NCBI RefSeq assembly: GCF_003858635.1 | Contig: NZ_RQJO01000008.1 | Span: 372,001-436,000 of the forward strand | Length of the DNA stretch: 64,000 nucleotides | Reading direction: 5' to 3' | From: Larkinella rosea | GTDB taxonomy: Bacteria > Bacteroidota > Bacteroidia > Cytophagales > Spirosomataceae | In this document: positions 9,158 to 18,284 of the stretch, one piece after another | How positions within the stretch are numbered: position 1 is the first letter of the stretch | Layout: each line of letters begins with the position of its first letter | The notes under the pieces: generated by a model | The model's input: the letters and a program-made list of their open reading frames with translations, nothing else | What the model was told of the DNA's origin: nothing | Database searches by the model: none | Program-made: the position numbers and the translations under genes

Positions 9158-11674
9158 TCAGGATTTGCCCATGTAGGGATCGGTGATGCTTTCTTTGCCG
9201 GTTTCAACGTGGCCCGCAAACCGCTTGACGGTTTCGGTTTTCCCAACTTTCAGATTGAAATCGTACCAGCCCTGATTCTGGGAAACCGGAACCGTCGTGC
9301 GCACCTTCGCGTTGGCGGCTACCTTCAGTTCGATCGGTTTTCGCTGGTACGCGTTGTCGGTAATCTGAATGGTTTGGGCGGTATTCTCCCGGTTGTGAAT
9401 CTCAAGCTGCACATCACCGGTGGGCTTCCCGGTTTTGTCCAACACGTAGGTACAAACCGAATGAATAGGGGTGTCTTTTCCATCACCGGCAAATTCACGG
9501 AAAAAACCGTTTGGACCGTACACCCGGAGGTGGTATTTACCCCCTTCAAAATCGGCCAGATTCCAGGTATCCGAAAGGGTATCGCCCGCCCGCACCGCGT
9601 AATTCCGTACGTTCAGCGGATCATGTTGGTAGGGATTCATGGCGTAAACCAGGAACGGCGAACCGGCCGCTTTTTTGCCAAACACCTTGTTGGCAGCATT
9701 CAGGCTGATGGTAAACGTCCGGCGGTCTTCCGCCAGTTCCCCTTCCACGTACAGTTCATACGGAATCGGGCAGGACGGGCGGGTTCCCGGTTCCTGTTTG
9801 GGTAAATTCGAAGAAGCTGCCGGATTTCGATTGATCTGTGTAACCTCGTTCGCATTCAGTGCCTTAAAGTTGGCCGGAGCCGCTTTGAACTGTGCTTTGT
9901 GAATGGTGGTTACGATCTCGTCCCGGTCGACCGGTTTTGGTTTTTGGTAGGCCGTCGGATCGTACGGCTGGAAAACCGTACTGATATTCCCGCAAATCGT
10001 CCGGCGCCATTCCGTGATGTTGGTTTCCCGGACCGGTTTTTTGGCTTTATGACTCGTAAATTCTTCCAGAAACTGAATAATGGACGTATGGTCAAAAACC
10101 TGCGAATTTACTTTGCCGCCCCGCGACCAGGGCGAGGCCACCACCAGCGGCACCCGGAAACCCAGGCCAATGGCGCCTTCCCGCGCGTTGGCCTTCGGAA
10201 CCTGCGATAAATCCTGTTCCAGGGTCACGTATTCGGCTTTGACATCGATGCCCGCCGATACTTTTCCCGTATTTTCCTTTAAGGGATTGGGGATGGAAAA
10301 CGGCGGAATATGGTCGTAGTAGCCATCATTTTCGTCGTAACACAGGATAAAAATCGTCTTTTTCCAGACCTCCGGATTTTTCGTCAGAATGTCCAGCACC
10401 TCGGAGACAAACCAGGCGCCGTACCAGGGGGCGGAGGGGTGATCGGAAAAATTTTGCGGAGATGCCAGGTACGAAACCGTGGGCAACTTTCCTTCGTTGA
10501 CATCTTTCCGAAACTGGTAGAAAATATCGCTTTTCGGCACGCTAACCTTCTGCTCCACATCGCCATTCGGGTAGGAAATACTGCTCAGTTTGAGGTAATC
10601 GGGATTGTTACGGTTGGTCACAAAAGCCCGGTTATGGATGCCTTTTCCGGTGTCGGACAGTTTGTCAAAATTTCCGGCATTGTACTGAATCAGTTCGGCT
10701 TCGTATTTTTCGAGCATCGCCCGCTTGCCTTCCTGCAGTTTGGCCAGCTTATCCTTTTCGTCGCCCGTGGCTGCGGCCAGTTGCTGCTCTGATTCAGGCA
10801 ACTGCTTTTTCAACTTCTCGATTTCCAGCTGAATGAAATGCCGGTATTGTTGGGAGAATTTGACATTGTACTGCGCAAATCGCTCCAGCGGATTACAGCC
10901 AAAATTCCCCAGCCACGAACCCACCGGCGAATTGAACTGCATCACGGCGCTCACTTCGTTCTGGTAAAAAGCCCAGGAAACGCCCGCTTCCTCCAGTCGT
11001 TCCGGGAAGGATTTCCACTTAACGGGCTTGTTATACGAGAAATAGCTATTGCGCACCACCGCCAGCGAATCCATCGTGGGCTGTTCCCGGATCGTCCCCG
11101 ACCACAAATAGTAGCGGTTGGGGTGCGTGGGCGTCATCGACGAACAAAAACTCTGATCGCAAACCGTAAACGCGTCAGCAAGAGCATAATAAAACGGCAA
11201 ATCCTCCCGATCGTAATGCCCGAGCGTCAGCGGCATGTCGGCATATTCCTTATGGCCCGACCGCTTCGAGGCAAGCCATTGATCGTATTTTCCACCGTTG
11301 TAGGCATCCACCTGCGACTCCCGGGAATGCGGCAGATCGTGCATCCAGGTGGCCTTCGTATCCTTGATATTCAAATGGAACGGCGCGTACGTATCGCCTT
11401 TCGGATCGGTCTGCAACCAGACTTTATTCTTGTTGGGCAAGGTGATCGCCCGCGGATCGTTGAAACCGCGAACGCCCTGCAATTTTCCGTAGGTATGATC
11501 AAAGGAGCGGTTTTCCTGCATCAGAATCACCACATGTTCCGCGTCCAGGTAGGTGGAATTCGGAGCCGGATTAATGGCCATCGCCTTTTGAATCGATTCG
11601 GGTAACAGTCCGGCAAAACCCATACCGCCCGACAACAGGGCCGCCTTTTTGAGAAACTCTCTTCTTGAATCCAT
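9158..11674 (-). CDS. Tat-exported phosphocholine-specific phospholipase C
   Basis: An 838-residue phosphoesterase. The N-terminus has a twin-arginine signal (SRREFLKK, then a hydrophobic stretch to about residue 33), so the folded enzyme would cross the inner membrane by the Tat system. VVILMQENRSFDHTYG near residue 49 is the metal-binding signature of the acid phosphatase/phospholipase C family. CDQSFCSSMTPTHPNRYYLW and the later FILCYDENDGYYDH also match this family. The C-terminus carries two beta-sandwich domains of the kind found in bacterial PC-PLC. It hydrolyses phosphatidylcholine-type lipids to diacylglycerol and phosphocholine, probably for phosphate or carbon. It heads an operon with two glycosidase-like genes, which is an unusual pairing. 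Confidence 0.87.
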   Translation of the reverse strand: MDSRREFLKKAALLSGGMGFAGLLPESIQKAMAINPAPNSTYLDAEHVVILMQENRSFDHTYGKLQGVRGFNDPRAITLPNKNKVWLQTDPKGDTYAPFHLNIKDTKATWMHDLPHSRESQVDAYNGGKYDQWLASKRSGHKEYADMPLTLGHYDREDLPFYYALADAFTVCDQSFCSSMTPTHPNRYYLWSGTIREQPTMDSLAVVRNSYFSYNKPVKWKSFPERLEEAGVSWAFYQNEVSAVMQFNSPVGSWLGNFGCNPLERFAQYNVKFSQQYRHFIQLEIEKLKKQLPESEQQLAAATGDEKDKLAKLQEGKRAMLEKYEAELIQYNAGNFDKLSDTGKGIHNRAFVTNRNNPDYLKLSSISYPNGDVEQKVSVPKSDIFYQFRKDVNEGKLPTVSYLASPQNFSDHPSAPWYGAWFVSEVLDILTKNPEVWKKTIFILCYDENDGYYDHIPPFSIPNPLKENTGKVSAGIDVKAEYVTLEQDLSQVPKANAREGAIGLGFRVPLVVASPWSRGGKVNSQVFDHTSIIQFLEEFTSHKAKKPVRETNITEWRRTICGNISTVFQPYDPTAYQKPKPVDRDEIVTTIHKAQFKAAPANFKALNANEVTQINRNPAASSNLPKQEPGTRPSCPIPYELYVEGELAEDRRTFTISLNAANKVFGKKAAGSPFLVYAMNPYQHDPLNVRNYAVRAGDTLSDTWNLADFEGGKYHLRVYGPNGFFREFAGDGKDTPIHSVCTYVLDKTGKPTGDVQLEIHNRENTAQTIQITDNAYQRKPIELKVAANAKVRTTVPVSQNQGWYDFNLKVGKTETVKRFAGHVETGKESITDPYMGKS

Positions 11675-12047
11675 TGGAATTGTGTTCTGATATTTTTAAA
11701 GGTTAGGGAAGCACTGAAAAAAGGTTTTGATGAAAAAACCAGTCAGTAGATTGATGGATTCAAACTACGATCCATGTACGCAGCGGACTGACGCCCGTCG
11801 ACGCTGTGGCAAGTTATCCAAGATTTATTTGCTGACCAACCAAAGCGTGTCACGAATGGCGGAACGTAAGTAATGCGAATCAAAAGTGATCCTGTGGGGC
11901 GACAAACACCTGCTTACCGTTCAATTCTTACGGATAATTCGTTTAGAATAGTGTAGTTTCGTTGCGTGGGACGCAAACCAGGGCAGCAAAAGCCTTGGAA
12001 TAAATAGTCCCAAATGGCTAAAGTCGAAATAAGACAAGTCGAATGGA
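11675..12047. other. Intergenic region between divergent genes
   Basis: This 373-nt gap separates the minus-strand phospholipase from the plus-strand small protein at 12048. It must hold promoters for both. A TAGTTTCG at 11954-11961 differs at two positions from the Bacteroidota -7 consensus. I see no conserved coding frame or strong hairpin. Confidence 0.4.
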
Positions 12048-12398
12048 ATGACGATGACCGATCCTTTTGAAATCCATTGGGCGCAGGATGCCCGGCATAC
12101 ATTTGAACAACTGCCGCAGGAAGTGCAGGATGCGTTCACCAGGCAAGTGCCCGGTTTGGTCGCCGGCTATGCCCAACTATACGCCCAACGGCCGGAAGAT
12201 ACGCAGGTTGTCGGCAATATTTCTCATTTGCAGGCACCTGACTGGAATTTGTGGCTCCGCATGGATACGGAATACGCCGAAAAAGACGGCCAGCCGATTC
12301 TGTTCATAAACGAGTTTTCGAAGCTGTCACCCACGGAATTCGAGCAATCCGTGATGACAAATCGGGCGAAACAAGACGGACGCCAACCGAGGCCATAA
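12048..12398 (+). CDS. Small conserved-looking protein, possible ParE/RelE-fold member
   Basis: A 116-residue soluble protein; ATG at 12048 or 12054. The order of elements resembles the RelE/ParE toxin fold: an IHWAQDARHTFEQLP opening, a helix, then a strand ending in NLWLRM and a second strand reading PILFINEFSKLS. In that fold an N-terminal strand and helices precede a small sheet ending in a strand that leads to a basic/aromatic active site. The similarity is a fold-level impression only. No antitoxin-like gene is adjacent, which argues against a classic toxin-antitoxin pair. It is convergent with the next gene across a bidirectional terminator. Hypothetical protein is the safest name. Confidence 0.45.
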   Translation: MTMTDPFEIHWAQDARHTFEQLPQEVQDAFTRQVPGLVAGYAQLYAQRPEDTQVVGNISHLQAPDWNLWLRMDTEYAEKDGQPILFINEFSKLSPTEFEQSVMTNRAKQDGRQPRP

Positions 12399-12463
12399 AC
12401 CGCAACACAACGCATAGTGGTTTTCATCGACCAATGGTTGGTGCTGGTTTTTACCATCATGAA

Positions 12464-12491
12464 AAAACCGGTCTACAGTAGGACCGGTTTT
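12464..12491. terminator. Bidirectional rho-independent terminator
   Basis: AAAACCGGTC / GACCGGTTTT form a perfect 10-bp stem with an 8-nt loop, with A and T runs at the outer edges. It lies between convergent genes ending at 12398 and 12535 and can serve both. Confidence 0.75.
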
Positions 12492-12534
12492 CATTATACA
12501 CGTTACGAACCAGAACGTTAAAAAGACGTTTCGG

Positions 12535-12936
12535 TTAATTTACCGCGATCAGCCGACCCGGAACACGGGGTTGTTGGGTGGCCAGCGTCAGGTTATTGAC
12601 TTTCGTATCGACTCCATTGGAAACGGTTACCTGGTAAGCGTCGTCGGGCAGGGAGTTGACATCCAGACTCAGGCGAGCTATTTTCTGATGTTTGCCCACT
12701 TCCTGAACAAAAAACTCCTTCCCTGCCTGGTTGACCAGCCGGACCTCAACAACTCCCCCGGTTTCTTTATCAACCGCAATCCGCAACTTGCCCTGGGCAT
12801 CGGTGTAAAGACTGGTTTGGTAGGTGGCCACGGTATGTTTGGCTTTGGAGCCACTGTCGGGATTGGTTGCCGCGAAGGAAGCCGAAGCGAAAGTCAACGT
12901 AGTGGCAACAAGCAGGAACTGGCGTAGCGTTTTCAT
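12535..12936 (-). CDS. Small secreted beta-rich protein (paralogue of the gene at 34380-34739)
   Basis: A 133-residue protein with a signal peptide (MKTLRQFLLVATT...SASFAA). The remaining part is beta-strand rich: KLRIAVDKE, VVEVRLVNQAGKEFF and DAYQVTVSNG. The plan resembles a single T9SS-type C-terminal or Fn3-like sandwich, and it matches in plan the protein at 34380-34739, including the LRIAVD/IKLYVQP, GKEFF/GQAVYSS and DDAYQVTV/AGTYRLTL strands. The function is unknown. Upstream lies a pair of direct repeats with a 21-nt period (13001-13030) that looks like a LytTR operator, so expression may respond to a LytTR regulator such as the one at 28274-29032. Confidence 0.7.
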   Translation of the reverse strand: MKTLRQFLLVATTLTFASASFAATNPDSGSKAKHTVATYQTSLYTDAQGKLRIAVDKETGGVVEVRLVNQAGKEFFVQEVGKHQKIARLSLDVNSLPDDAYQVTVSNGVDTKVNNLTLATQQPRVPGRLIAVN

Positions 12937-13000
12937 GATATCTGAAGGTTAATTTGTGTGTCGTTTGAATGAATCAAAGGTCGGCTTCAGACCGGAAAGA

Positions 13001-13037
13001 CGCTGTCACAAATGAGTCAATCGCTGTCACTTTTGAG
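13001..13037 (-). promoter_or_regulatory. Direct-repeat operator, LytTR-like, upstream of the secreted protein gene
   Basis: CGCTGTCAC occurs at 13001-13009 and again at 13022-13030, exactly 21 nt apart (two helical turns). The similarity continues: AAATGAG after the first copy, TTTTGAG after the second. Nine-base direct repeats with about 12 bases between them are the known layout for LytTR-domain response regulators. The site is 65-100 nt upstream of the start codon at 12936. A related pair with the same period precedes the paralogue at 34739. Confidence 0.5.
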
Positions 13038-13080
13038 AAATAGCCAATGGAATGAGCGATTCAGAGTAAAAAAGAGTGGT

Positions 13081-15453
13081 TTAATAGTTAAAATTCCAGC
13101 TTAAGGAGGGTATAATCGTGCCAAAAACCGAGAGCCGGTAACTCCGGGTGGTTGTATTGACCCGTTGAAAATAAATCGAATACGGATTCTTGCGGGCATA
13201 CACATTGTAGAGCGACACAGACCAGTTGCTGTACCGACGCTGTCCCGGGCTGCGCCGACCATCTTTCGTAAACGACACATCCAGCCGGTGATAGTCCGGA
13301 ATGCGGTCGACATTCCGTTGCGAATAATCGAGCACTTTGGTTCCGTTGAGTCGGTAAGTCCCGTCCGGATAGGTAGTCGGTCGGCCACTGGTATAAATGA
13401 AGTTGGTGCCGAAGGTCCATCCCCGGCTCCATTTCCACTGCGTCGCGACGGTCAGGTTGTGGGGCCGATCAAAGGTTGAGGCATACCAGGCTCCGCCGTT
13501 GATGCGGTCGCGGGCGTAGGGCGTCTGGACCCGCGCCAGCGTCCGGGCGTACGTATACGCCAGAAGACCCGTCAGCAGTCCACGGGTTTTCTGCAGACTT
13601 AGTTCCACCCCGTATGCGCGCCCCTGCGCCCGCAGCAGGTCGGCATCCAAAGCCGGATTTAGCAGCAGCGTTGCGCCGTTGCGGTATTCGACCAGATCCG
13701 TCATGTCCTTGCGGTATACTTCCACCGAAGTTTCGTACGTATTATCCCGAAAATTATGAAAGTAGCCCACGGCCCATTGATCGGCCACCGAAGGCCGTAC
13801 CAGCGGATCGCTGAGTTTCCAGAAGTCGACGGGAGAGATGGCGGTTGTGTTGGAGATCAGGTGCAGAAACTGCCGGGTGCGGTGGTAGCTGAATTTCAGG
13901 GAACTCGCGCTTGTGAGGTTCACCCGCACCGTCATCCGTGGTTCCCAGCCGCCGTAGCGAACGACCGGTTTTCCATTCCCGTACGATAGTGTATCGGTGA
14001 TGGTTTCGCGGCTTCGGGGCATTCCGTCGGCATACTGATAACCAAGGCCGGGACCGATGTTGGTAAACCGGGCGTAGCGAATCCCTACCTGAACCGATAA
14101 TTGCGGCAGGGGCGTCCATTCGTCGGAGAGATAACCCGCCCATTCGCGGGCCTGTTCGGTCGAAAGCGTCTGCATGGTGATGTTCGAATCGTCGCCGGTG
14201 GGGGCGATGGCTCCCGGCAGCAGCGAATACGCCGTCAGCGAACCCCCAAACTCGACCCGATGCGCGGGTATGGGTGTCCATTGCCCTTCAAACCGGGCCT
14301 CGCGCTGGCGGATCGTCGAGCGGTAGCGGTACGTGTTGGCCGTGCCCTGGCCGTCTAAAAAGAAACGGTAATCGCTCTGAGTGCCGGTCAGGTTAATTGA
14401 GAGATGCGGGTTGAAACGCTGGCTGTAGCGGGCCGTGAGCAGGGTAGACTGGGTGGTGTAAAGCGTATCCTGGGGAAATTTAAACGTATCAAACGATCGG
14501 TAGAAGGTGCCCGTTACCTGGCTATTTGGGGTAAAGCGGTACGTGATCCGGCCATTCAGATCATAAAAAGACGCCCGGTTCTGGTTGGTTGGAGCGGGAA
14601 AAAGCTTCAGCAGCAGCGATGGGTAGGCAAGGCGGCCGCCAGCCAGAAAAGTCAGCTTTTTGTTCTTCGTAACGGGCCCCTGCACCAGTAGCCGACTCGT
14701 CATCAATCCGATTCCACCGTTGACGCTGAGCCGCTCGGTTTCGCCCGGTTTGGTGTTCATCAGTAATAAACTGGACAGCCGCCCTCCGTAAGCGGCCGGA
14801 ATGCCGCCTTTATAGAGCGTGACATCCTGAATGGCATCGGCGTTCAGATTGCTCAGCAACCCCAGCAAGTGGCTCGTATTGAACAACGGAGCACCGTCCA
14901 GCAGCACCAGATTTTGATCGGTGCGGCCGCCCCGTACGTTAAAACCGCCCGCTCCTTCGCCAACAGTGCTGACCCCCGGTTGCAGCGTCAGGGCTTTGAG
15001 AATATCGGTTTCGCCAAAAACAACGGGAATATTGCGTAAATTCTTCATGTCGAGCTTGACCACGCTCATCTGGGCCGCCGAAACGTTGGCATCGGGAGCG
15101 CGCCCGGTTACGTTGATTTCTTCTAGTTGCCGGATATCGGGATTGAGCGTTACGTTCACCACCTCGTCGGTGCGGCTGATGTCGGCCGGAATGCTGCGGC
15201 TGTAATACCCAAGCCGGGAGAAAGTCAGGCTATACAAACCCGGCAGCACGCGCAGGCTGTAAGCTCCGGTACTGTCGCTGAGGGTACCCAGATTCTGTTT
15301 TTTGTCGGCCACCGACACATTCGCCAATCCCCGGCCCGATGCGCCATCGGTAATTCGACCCCGAATCAGATACCGGTTTTGGGCCAATAAAACCGATACG
15401 GCCAACATCAGCAGGGCAATGGTTAAACTCAATCGGATAGCGAATGGGCGCAT
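13081..15453 (-). CDS. TonB-dependent outer-membrane receptor with N-terminal carboxypeptidase-like domain
   Basis: A 790-residue outer-membrane transporter. Residues 1-24 are a signal peptide. Residues about 28-105 form the CarboxypepD_reg-like beta-sandwich (RGRITDGASGRGLANVSV ... GAYSLRVLPGLYSL). The plug follows, with VKLDMKNLRNIPVVFGETDI, the GGFNVRGGRTDQNLVLLDG strand and DVTLYKGGIPAAYGGR. The rest is the 22-strand barrel. The substrate is unknown; import is energised by TonB-ExbBD. It is the last gene of an operon with a DUF4249 lipoprotein (18 nt upstream) and a Kelch-like lipoprotein, a combination that takes the place of SusC/SusD in many Bacteroidota. No SusD homologue is present. 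Confidence 0.88.
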   Translation of the reverse strand: MRPFAIRLSLTIALLMLAVSVLLAQNRYLIRGRITDGASGRGLANVSVADKKQNLGTLSDSTGAYSLRVLPGLYSLTFSRLGYYSRSIPADISRTDEVVNVTLNPDIRQLEEINVTGRAPDANVSAAQMSVVKLDMKNLRNIPVVFGETDILKALTLQPGVSTVGEGAGGFNVRGGRTDQNLVLLDGAPLFNTSHLLGLLSNLNADAIQDVTLYKGGIPAAYGGRLSSLLLMNTKPGETERLSVNGGIGLMTSRLLVQGPVTKNKKLTFLAGGRLAYPSLLLKLFPAPTNQNRASFYDLNGRITYRFTPNSQVTGTFYRSFDTFKFPQDTLYTTQSTLLTARYSQRFNPHLSINLTGTQSDYRFFLDGQGTANTYRYRSTIRQREARFEGQWTPIPAHRVEFGGSLTAYSLLPGAIAPTGDDSNITMQTLSTEQAREWAGYLSDEWTPLPQLSVQVGIRYARFTNIGPGLGYQYADGMPRSRETITDTLSYGNGKPVVRYGGWEPRMTVRVNLTSASSLKFSYHRTRQFLHLISNTTAISPVDFWKLSDPLVRPSVADQWAVGYFHNFRDNTYETSVEVYRKDMTDLVEYRNGATLLLNPALDADLLRAQGRAYGVELSLQKTRGLLTGLLAYTYARTLARVQTPYARDRINGGAWYASTFDRPHNLTVATQWKWSRGWTFGTNFIYTSGRPTTYPDGTYRLNGTKVLDYSQRNVDRIPDYHRLDVSFTKDGRRSPGQRRYSNWSVSLYNVYARKNPYSIYFQRVNTTTRSYRLSVFGTIIPSLSWNFNY

Positions 15454-15471
15454 AGCGGTTTGGGATACGAC

Positions 15472-16566
15472 TTATTTTCCGTAGGTAAGCCATTTGGTGG
15501 GCGGGGCTGCCTGAGCCTGTTCCCGGGCCAGACCCGGAACCGCCGGGTTGGCATTGCTAAACAACAGGGGGCCGAAACGCGAAACGAACCGGGCGTAATT
15601 GATGGTGTCGGTTTGAATGATCATCCGCTGGCGACTAACGGCCGACGCCCCGAAATAACCCAGTGCCAGCTGGTTGGAATCCGCTTCCGACCGCACGTTG
15701 CCCTCGATGCTGGCGGGTTGCGGGTCGAAAATAGTACCCGTGCGCGAAAGCTGTTCCTGGTAAAGAACCCAGTATTGGTAGGCCGCCCGCGAAAGGGAAT
15801 ACTGCCGAACTTCAACGTACTGGGTTCCTAAGGCAACCAGAGGAGCGGTCAGGACCAACTGGCCCATGAGCCGGTTTCCGTTGACCAACTGGTCGCTCAG
15901 GACGTTGGTAAGCGAGCCGTAAAAGGGGGCGTAGGCACCGTCGGCCGGAGGTAGCGACCGGTTGTAAGACCCCTGCGGATCGTTGGTGCTGCCCCAGATG
16001 GGCATGTAACTCATTGCCTGCCAACGGTAGAAATTACCGGATTCGGCCGGGTCACGGGTATCGATGCGGATTAGGAATGAATTGAAAGCCAGCGAATTGG
16101 GATTCGATACCTGATAGTCGGCGTAGAGCTTTTCGATGGGCGGAACCGGTGCCAGCAACTCCGGCCGGGAAACGTAGTGGCTTCCGTCGGGCAACTGAAT
16201 CCGCAGCGTATAAACGCGGCCCGGTACTCCCTGAAACCGGGTGTCGCGCATCCAGTAGAACGCCGGGTTCAGCGGGTCCTGCACCAGTTGTGCCCGGTTG
16301 CCCAGGTTGTCTTCCACCGTGGCCACGGCCCCGTTGATGACCAGTTCGTCGGGAATCAGCAGCGCCCGGTTCAGGTTCCCCGAATACGTCAGTTTAATAA
16401 TGTACGGCGGGGCTTCGTCGGTGATCATCCCGTCCACCACCAACCGGCGCTCGGTCTGCCGGATGGGCAACTCGACCGGGTCAACACACCCCCACAGGAA
16501 AATTAGCAGAAGACCCACCGCGCGAAAGCGTTGCCCCTGGCCAGTCGAAATAGGTGCAGTTATCAT
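15472..16566 (-). CDS. DUF4249 domain lipoprotein
   Basis: A 364-residue protein with a lipoprotein signal (hydrophobic run then FLWGC at about residue 27). The mature N-terminus reads ERRLVVDGMITDEAPPYIIKLT, followed by INGAVATVEDNLGN and GRVYTLRIQLPDG, a sequence typical of the DUF4249 family. Members sit beside TonB-dependent receptors in Bacteroidota and are presumed to be surface lipoproteins assisting the receptor, analogous in position to SusD. No biochemical role is established that I know of. It is located between the Kelch gene (54 nt) and the receptor (18 nt), on the same strand. Confidence 0.82.
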   Translation of the reverse strand: MITAPISTGQGQRFRAVGLLLIFLWGCVDPVELPIRQTERRLVVDGMITDEAPPYIIKLTYSGNLNRALLIPDELVINGAVATVEDNLGNRAQLVQDPLNPAFYWMRDTRFQGVPGRVYTLRIQLPDGSHYVSRPELLAPVPPIEKLYADYQVSNPNSLAFNSFLIRIDTRDPAESGNFYRWQAMSYMPIWGSTNDPQGSYNRSLPPADGAYAPFYGSLTNVLSDQLVNGNRLMGQLVLTAPLVALGTQYVEVRQYSLSRAAYQYWVLYQEQLSRTGTIFDPQPASIEGNVRSEADSNQLALGYFGASAVSRQRMIIQTDTINYARFVSRFGPLLFSNANPAVPGLAREQAQAAPPTKWLTYGK

Positions 16567-16620
16567 TAAGGTCGAACGGTTTGTTATCTATTGTTTTTCG
16601 TTTCCAATAAACCGCTTCAT

Positions 16621-18015
16621 TTACGGCGTTAACTCCCACCAGTCGGTGCAGCCCACGATCCGGTTGACGCCCGTGCTGGTTCGTTGAGCTTCGTAGCCCC
16701 AGCCCAGGTACGCCCGTTCGGGTTTGGCTCCGTCGGGGGCGCTGAATACGGCCAGCAACTGATTCCCCTGACCGGGATAGTCCGTAACGTACTGCCAGCG
16801 ATCGCTGTCGGGATCATATTGCCACAAGTCGCGCAGACCCTGGCCGTCGGGTGTCAGGCCAAGCCCAAAATAACCCTTGCGGGCCAGCGAAAAACCGGTG
16901 CCCCGCTGCCGGACCGGACCCGGAAAATCGGCCCGTTTGGTCCAGGTGTTGGTAATGGGGTCATAGGCCCAAAGCCGCGTGGGTTGTCCCGAACGCTGGT
17001 TGACAACATACCCGATGTTGCGGATGGAGAAAGTTGCCAGTGTTCCGGGGGGCTCCGGCAAAGGTGCACGTTCCGTTTGCGTGAATGTGGCGTGAATGCT
17101 TCGCATGGCGGAAGAGCCATTCTGAGTCAGAAAATAAGCTTCGTCGGTGATCGTGAAAAAGGCCACCTCGCCGTCCTCACCTCCGTATAAAGGTTTAAGC
17201 GGACTGCCTCCTTTCGGTAACACGACCGCCATGTCGTGGTAATAAAAGTATTTACTGGCCGCCCGTTCTTCGGTTACGTAACCCAGTCCGCTGAACTGGT
17301 AACGGTCTGTCCCCATAAAAAACACGTTGTACTGGACCAGGCCCTGGCGGGGAATACGGAGGCTGCTGCTGGCAAAAAACAACCAGCTGTCAGAAGCCCG
17401 ATCGTAGAACTTGGTTTCCATGACATCCTGCTGTGGCCCGGCGTAGCGCAACAGCTGAACGCGGTTTCCTACGTAGGCTCCCGTGCCGGGATGACCGCAA
17501 CCATTGTCCGGATTGGCCCCGCAAATACCATCCACGGCCACGGGGTAAGCGGTATAATCGCCCCCACTGAAGGTCGCATGGGCCAGTCGGGTCCAGCGGG
17601 GTGCCGTTGGGGGGCGGTGCGTATACGAGCGCAGCGCTGTAACCGAGTCCTGATCGGCGAAGCGGAAAGACAGGCGGAATTGGTAGGTTTGACCGCTGAC
17701 CAGACCGTTCAGCCGGATGGTTGTCAGACTGAAATCGTTCAGATCTTTCGTTTCACCGGCTGGTATCGGCAGGTTGCCCCCTTCGGCAGAACCAGCCGTT
17801 ATGCGCCAGCCTGCCGATTCGAGCCGGATGCTTTTCACCGTGACTTCTGCCGAGGTAGCGCCCGTGGAAAGGACGCTCACCAGCGATGCCTGGGCCGCCG
17901 TAACGGGGTCCGAAACGCGGATTGGCACTGGATCCCGACCCGTCTGACAGGAAGCCACGATCAGCGCCAAAACGATCCATTTTAGGAAAGAATACCAGTG
18001 TGTCAGGTTATTCAT
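16621..18015 (-). CDS. Kelch-type beta-propeller lipoprotein
   Basis: A 464-residue exported protein. The ATG at 18015 is preferred because it gives a lipoprotein signal (LKWIVLALIVASC); an upstream ATG at 18054 only adds a polar leader. After an Fn3-like domain (about residues 30-135, strands such as SAEVTVKSIRLES and GQTYQFRLSF), Kelch-like repeats follow. They include WTRLAHATFSGGDY, LWAYDPITNTWTKRADFPG and LWQYDPDSDRWQYVTDYPG. Kelch propellers are ligand-binding or galactose-oxidase-like folds; no catalytic cysteine-tyrosine pair is obvious. It is first in the operon with DUF4249 and the TonB receptor, so a surface binding role is inferred. Confidence 0.75.
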   Translation of the reverse strand: MNNLTHWYSFLKWIVLALIVASCQTGRDPVPIRVSDPVTAAQASLVSVLSTGATSAEVTVKSIRLESAGWRITAGSAEGGNLPIPAGETKDLNDFSLTTIRLNGLVSGQTYQFRLSFRFADQDSVTALRSYTHRPPTAPRWTRLAHATFSGGDYTAYPVAVDGICGANPDNGCGHPGTGAYVGNRVQLLRYAGPQQDVMETKFYDRASDSWLFFASSSLRIPRQGLVQYNVFFMGTDRYQFSGLGYVTEERAASKYFYYHDMAVVLPKGGSPLKPLYGGEDGEVAFFTITDEAYFLTQNGSSAMRSIHATFTQTERAPLPEPPGTLATFSIRNIGYVVNQRSGQPTRLWAYDPITNTWTKRADFPGPVRQRGTGFSLARKGYFGLGLTPDGQGLRDLWQYDPDSDRWQYVTDYPGQGNQLLAVFSAPDGAKPERAYLGWGYEAQRTSTGVNRIVGCTDWWELTP

Positions 18016-18284
18016 TCGTGTAAACCAGATGCGAAAAGCCGGTGTAGAATGCATGCATTCTACCTCGAAAGGACACCTGTTGCAATATATGAAGAGGAAA
18101 TAAAATTATTCTATTTTCCTTTTTTGATACAACACGATAATTTCCTCATAAAGTGCTTCATTCCCTGCCGGTTTTCCCTATCTGGGCACAACCCTGTATC
18201 CGCTTTTTTTAGTGTATTGCCGATTTCGTCGGACAGAATCTGTATCTTAGATGTTTGACTTGTCGCAATACCGGTAACCTGACT

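Noticed and set aside
9115-9246. A longer N-terminus for the propeller glycosidase at 8047-9114
   Set aside because: It overlaps the end of the phospholipase gene and would put the signal peptide internal; the ATG at 9114 fits export.
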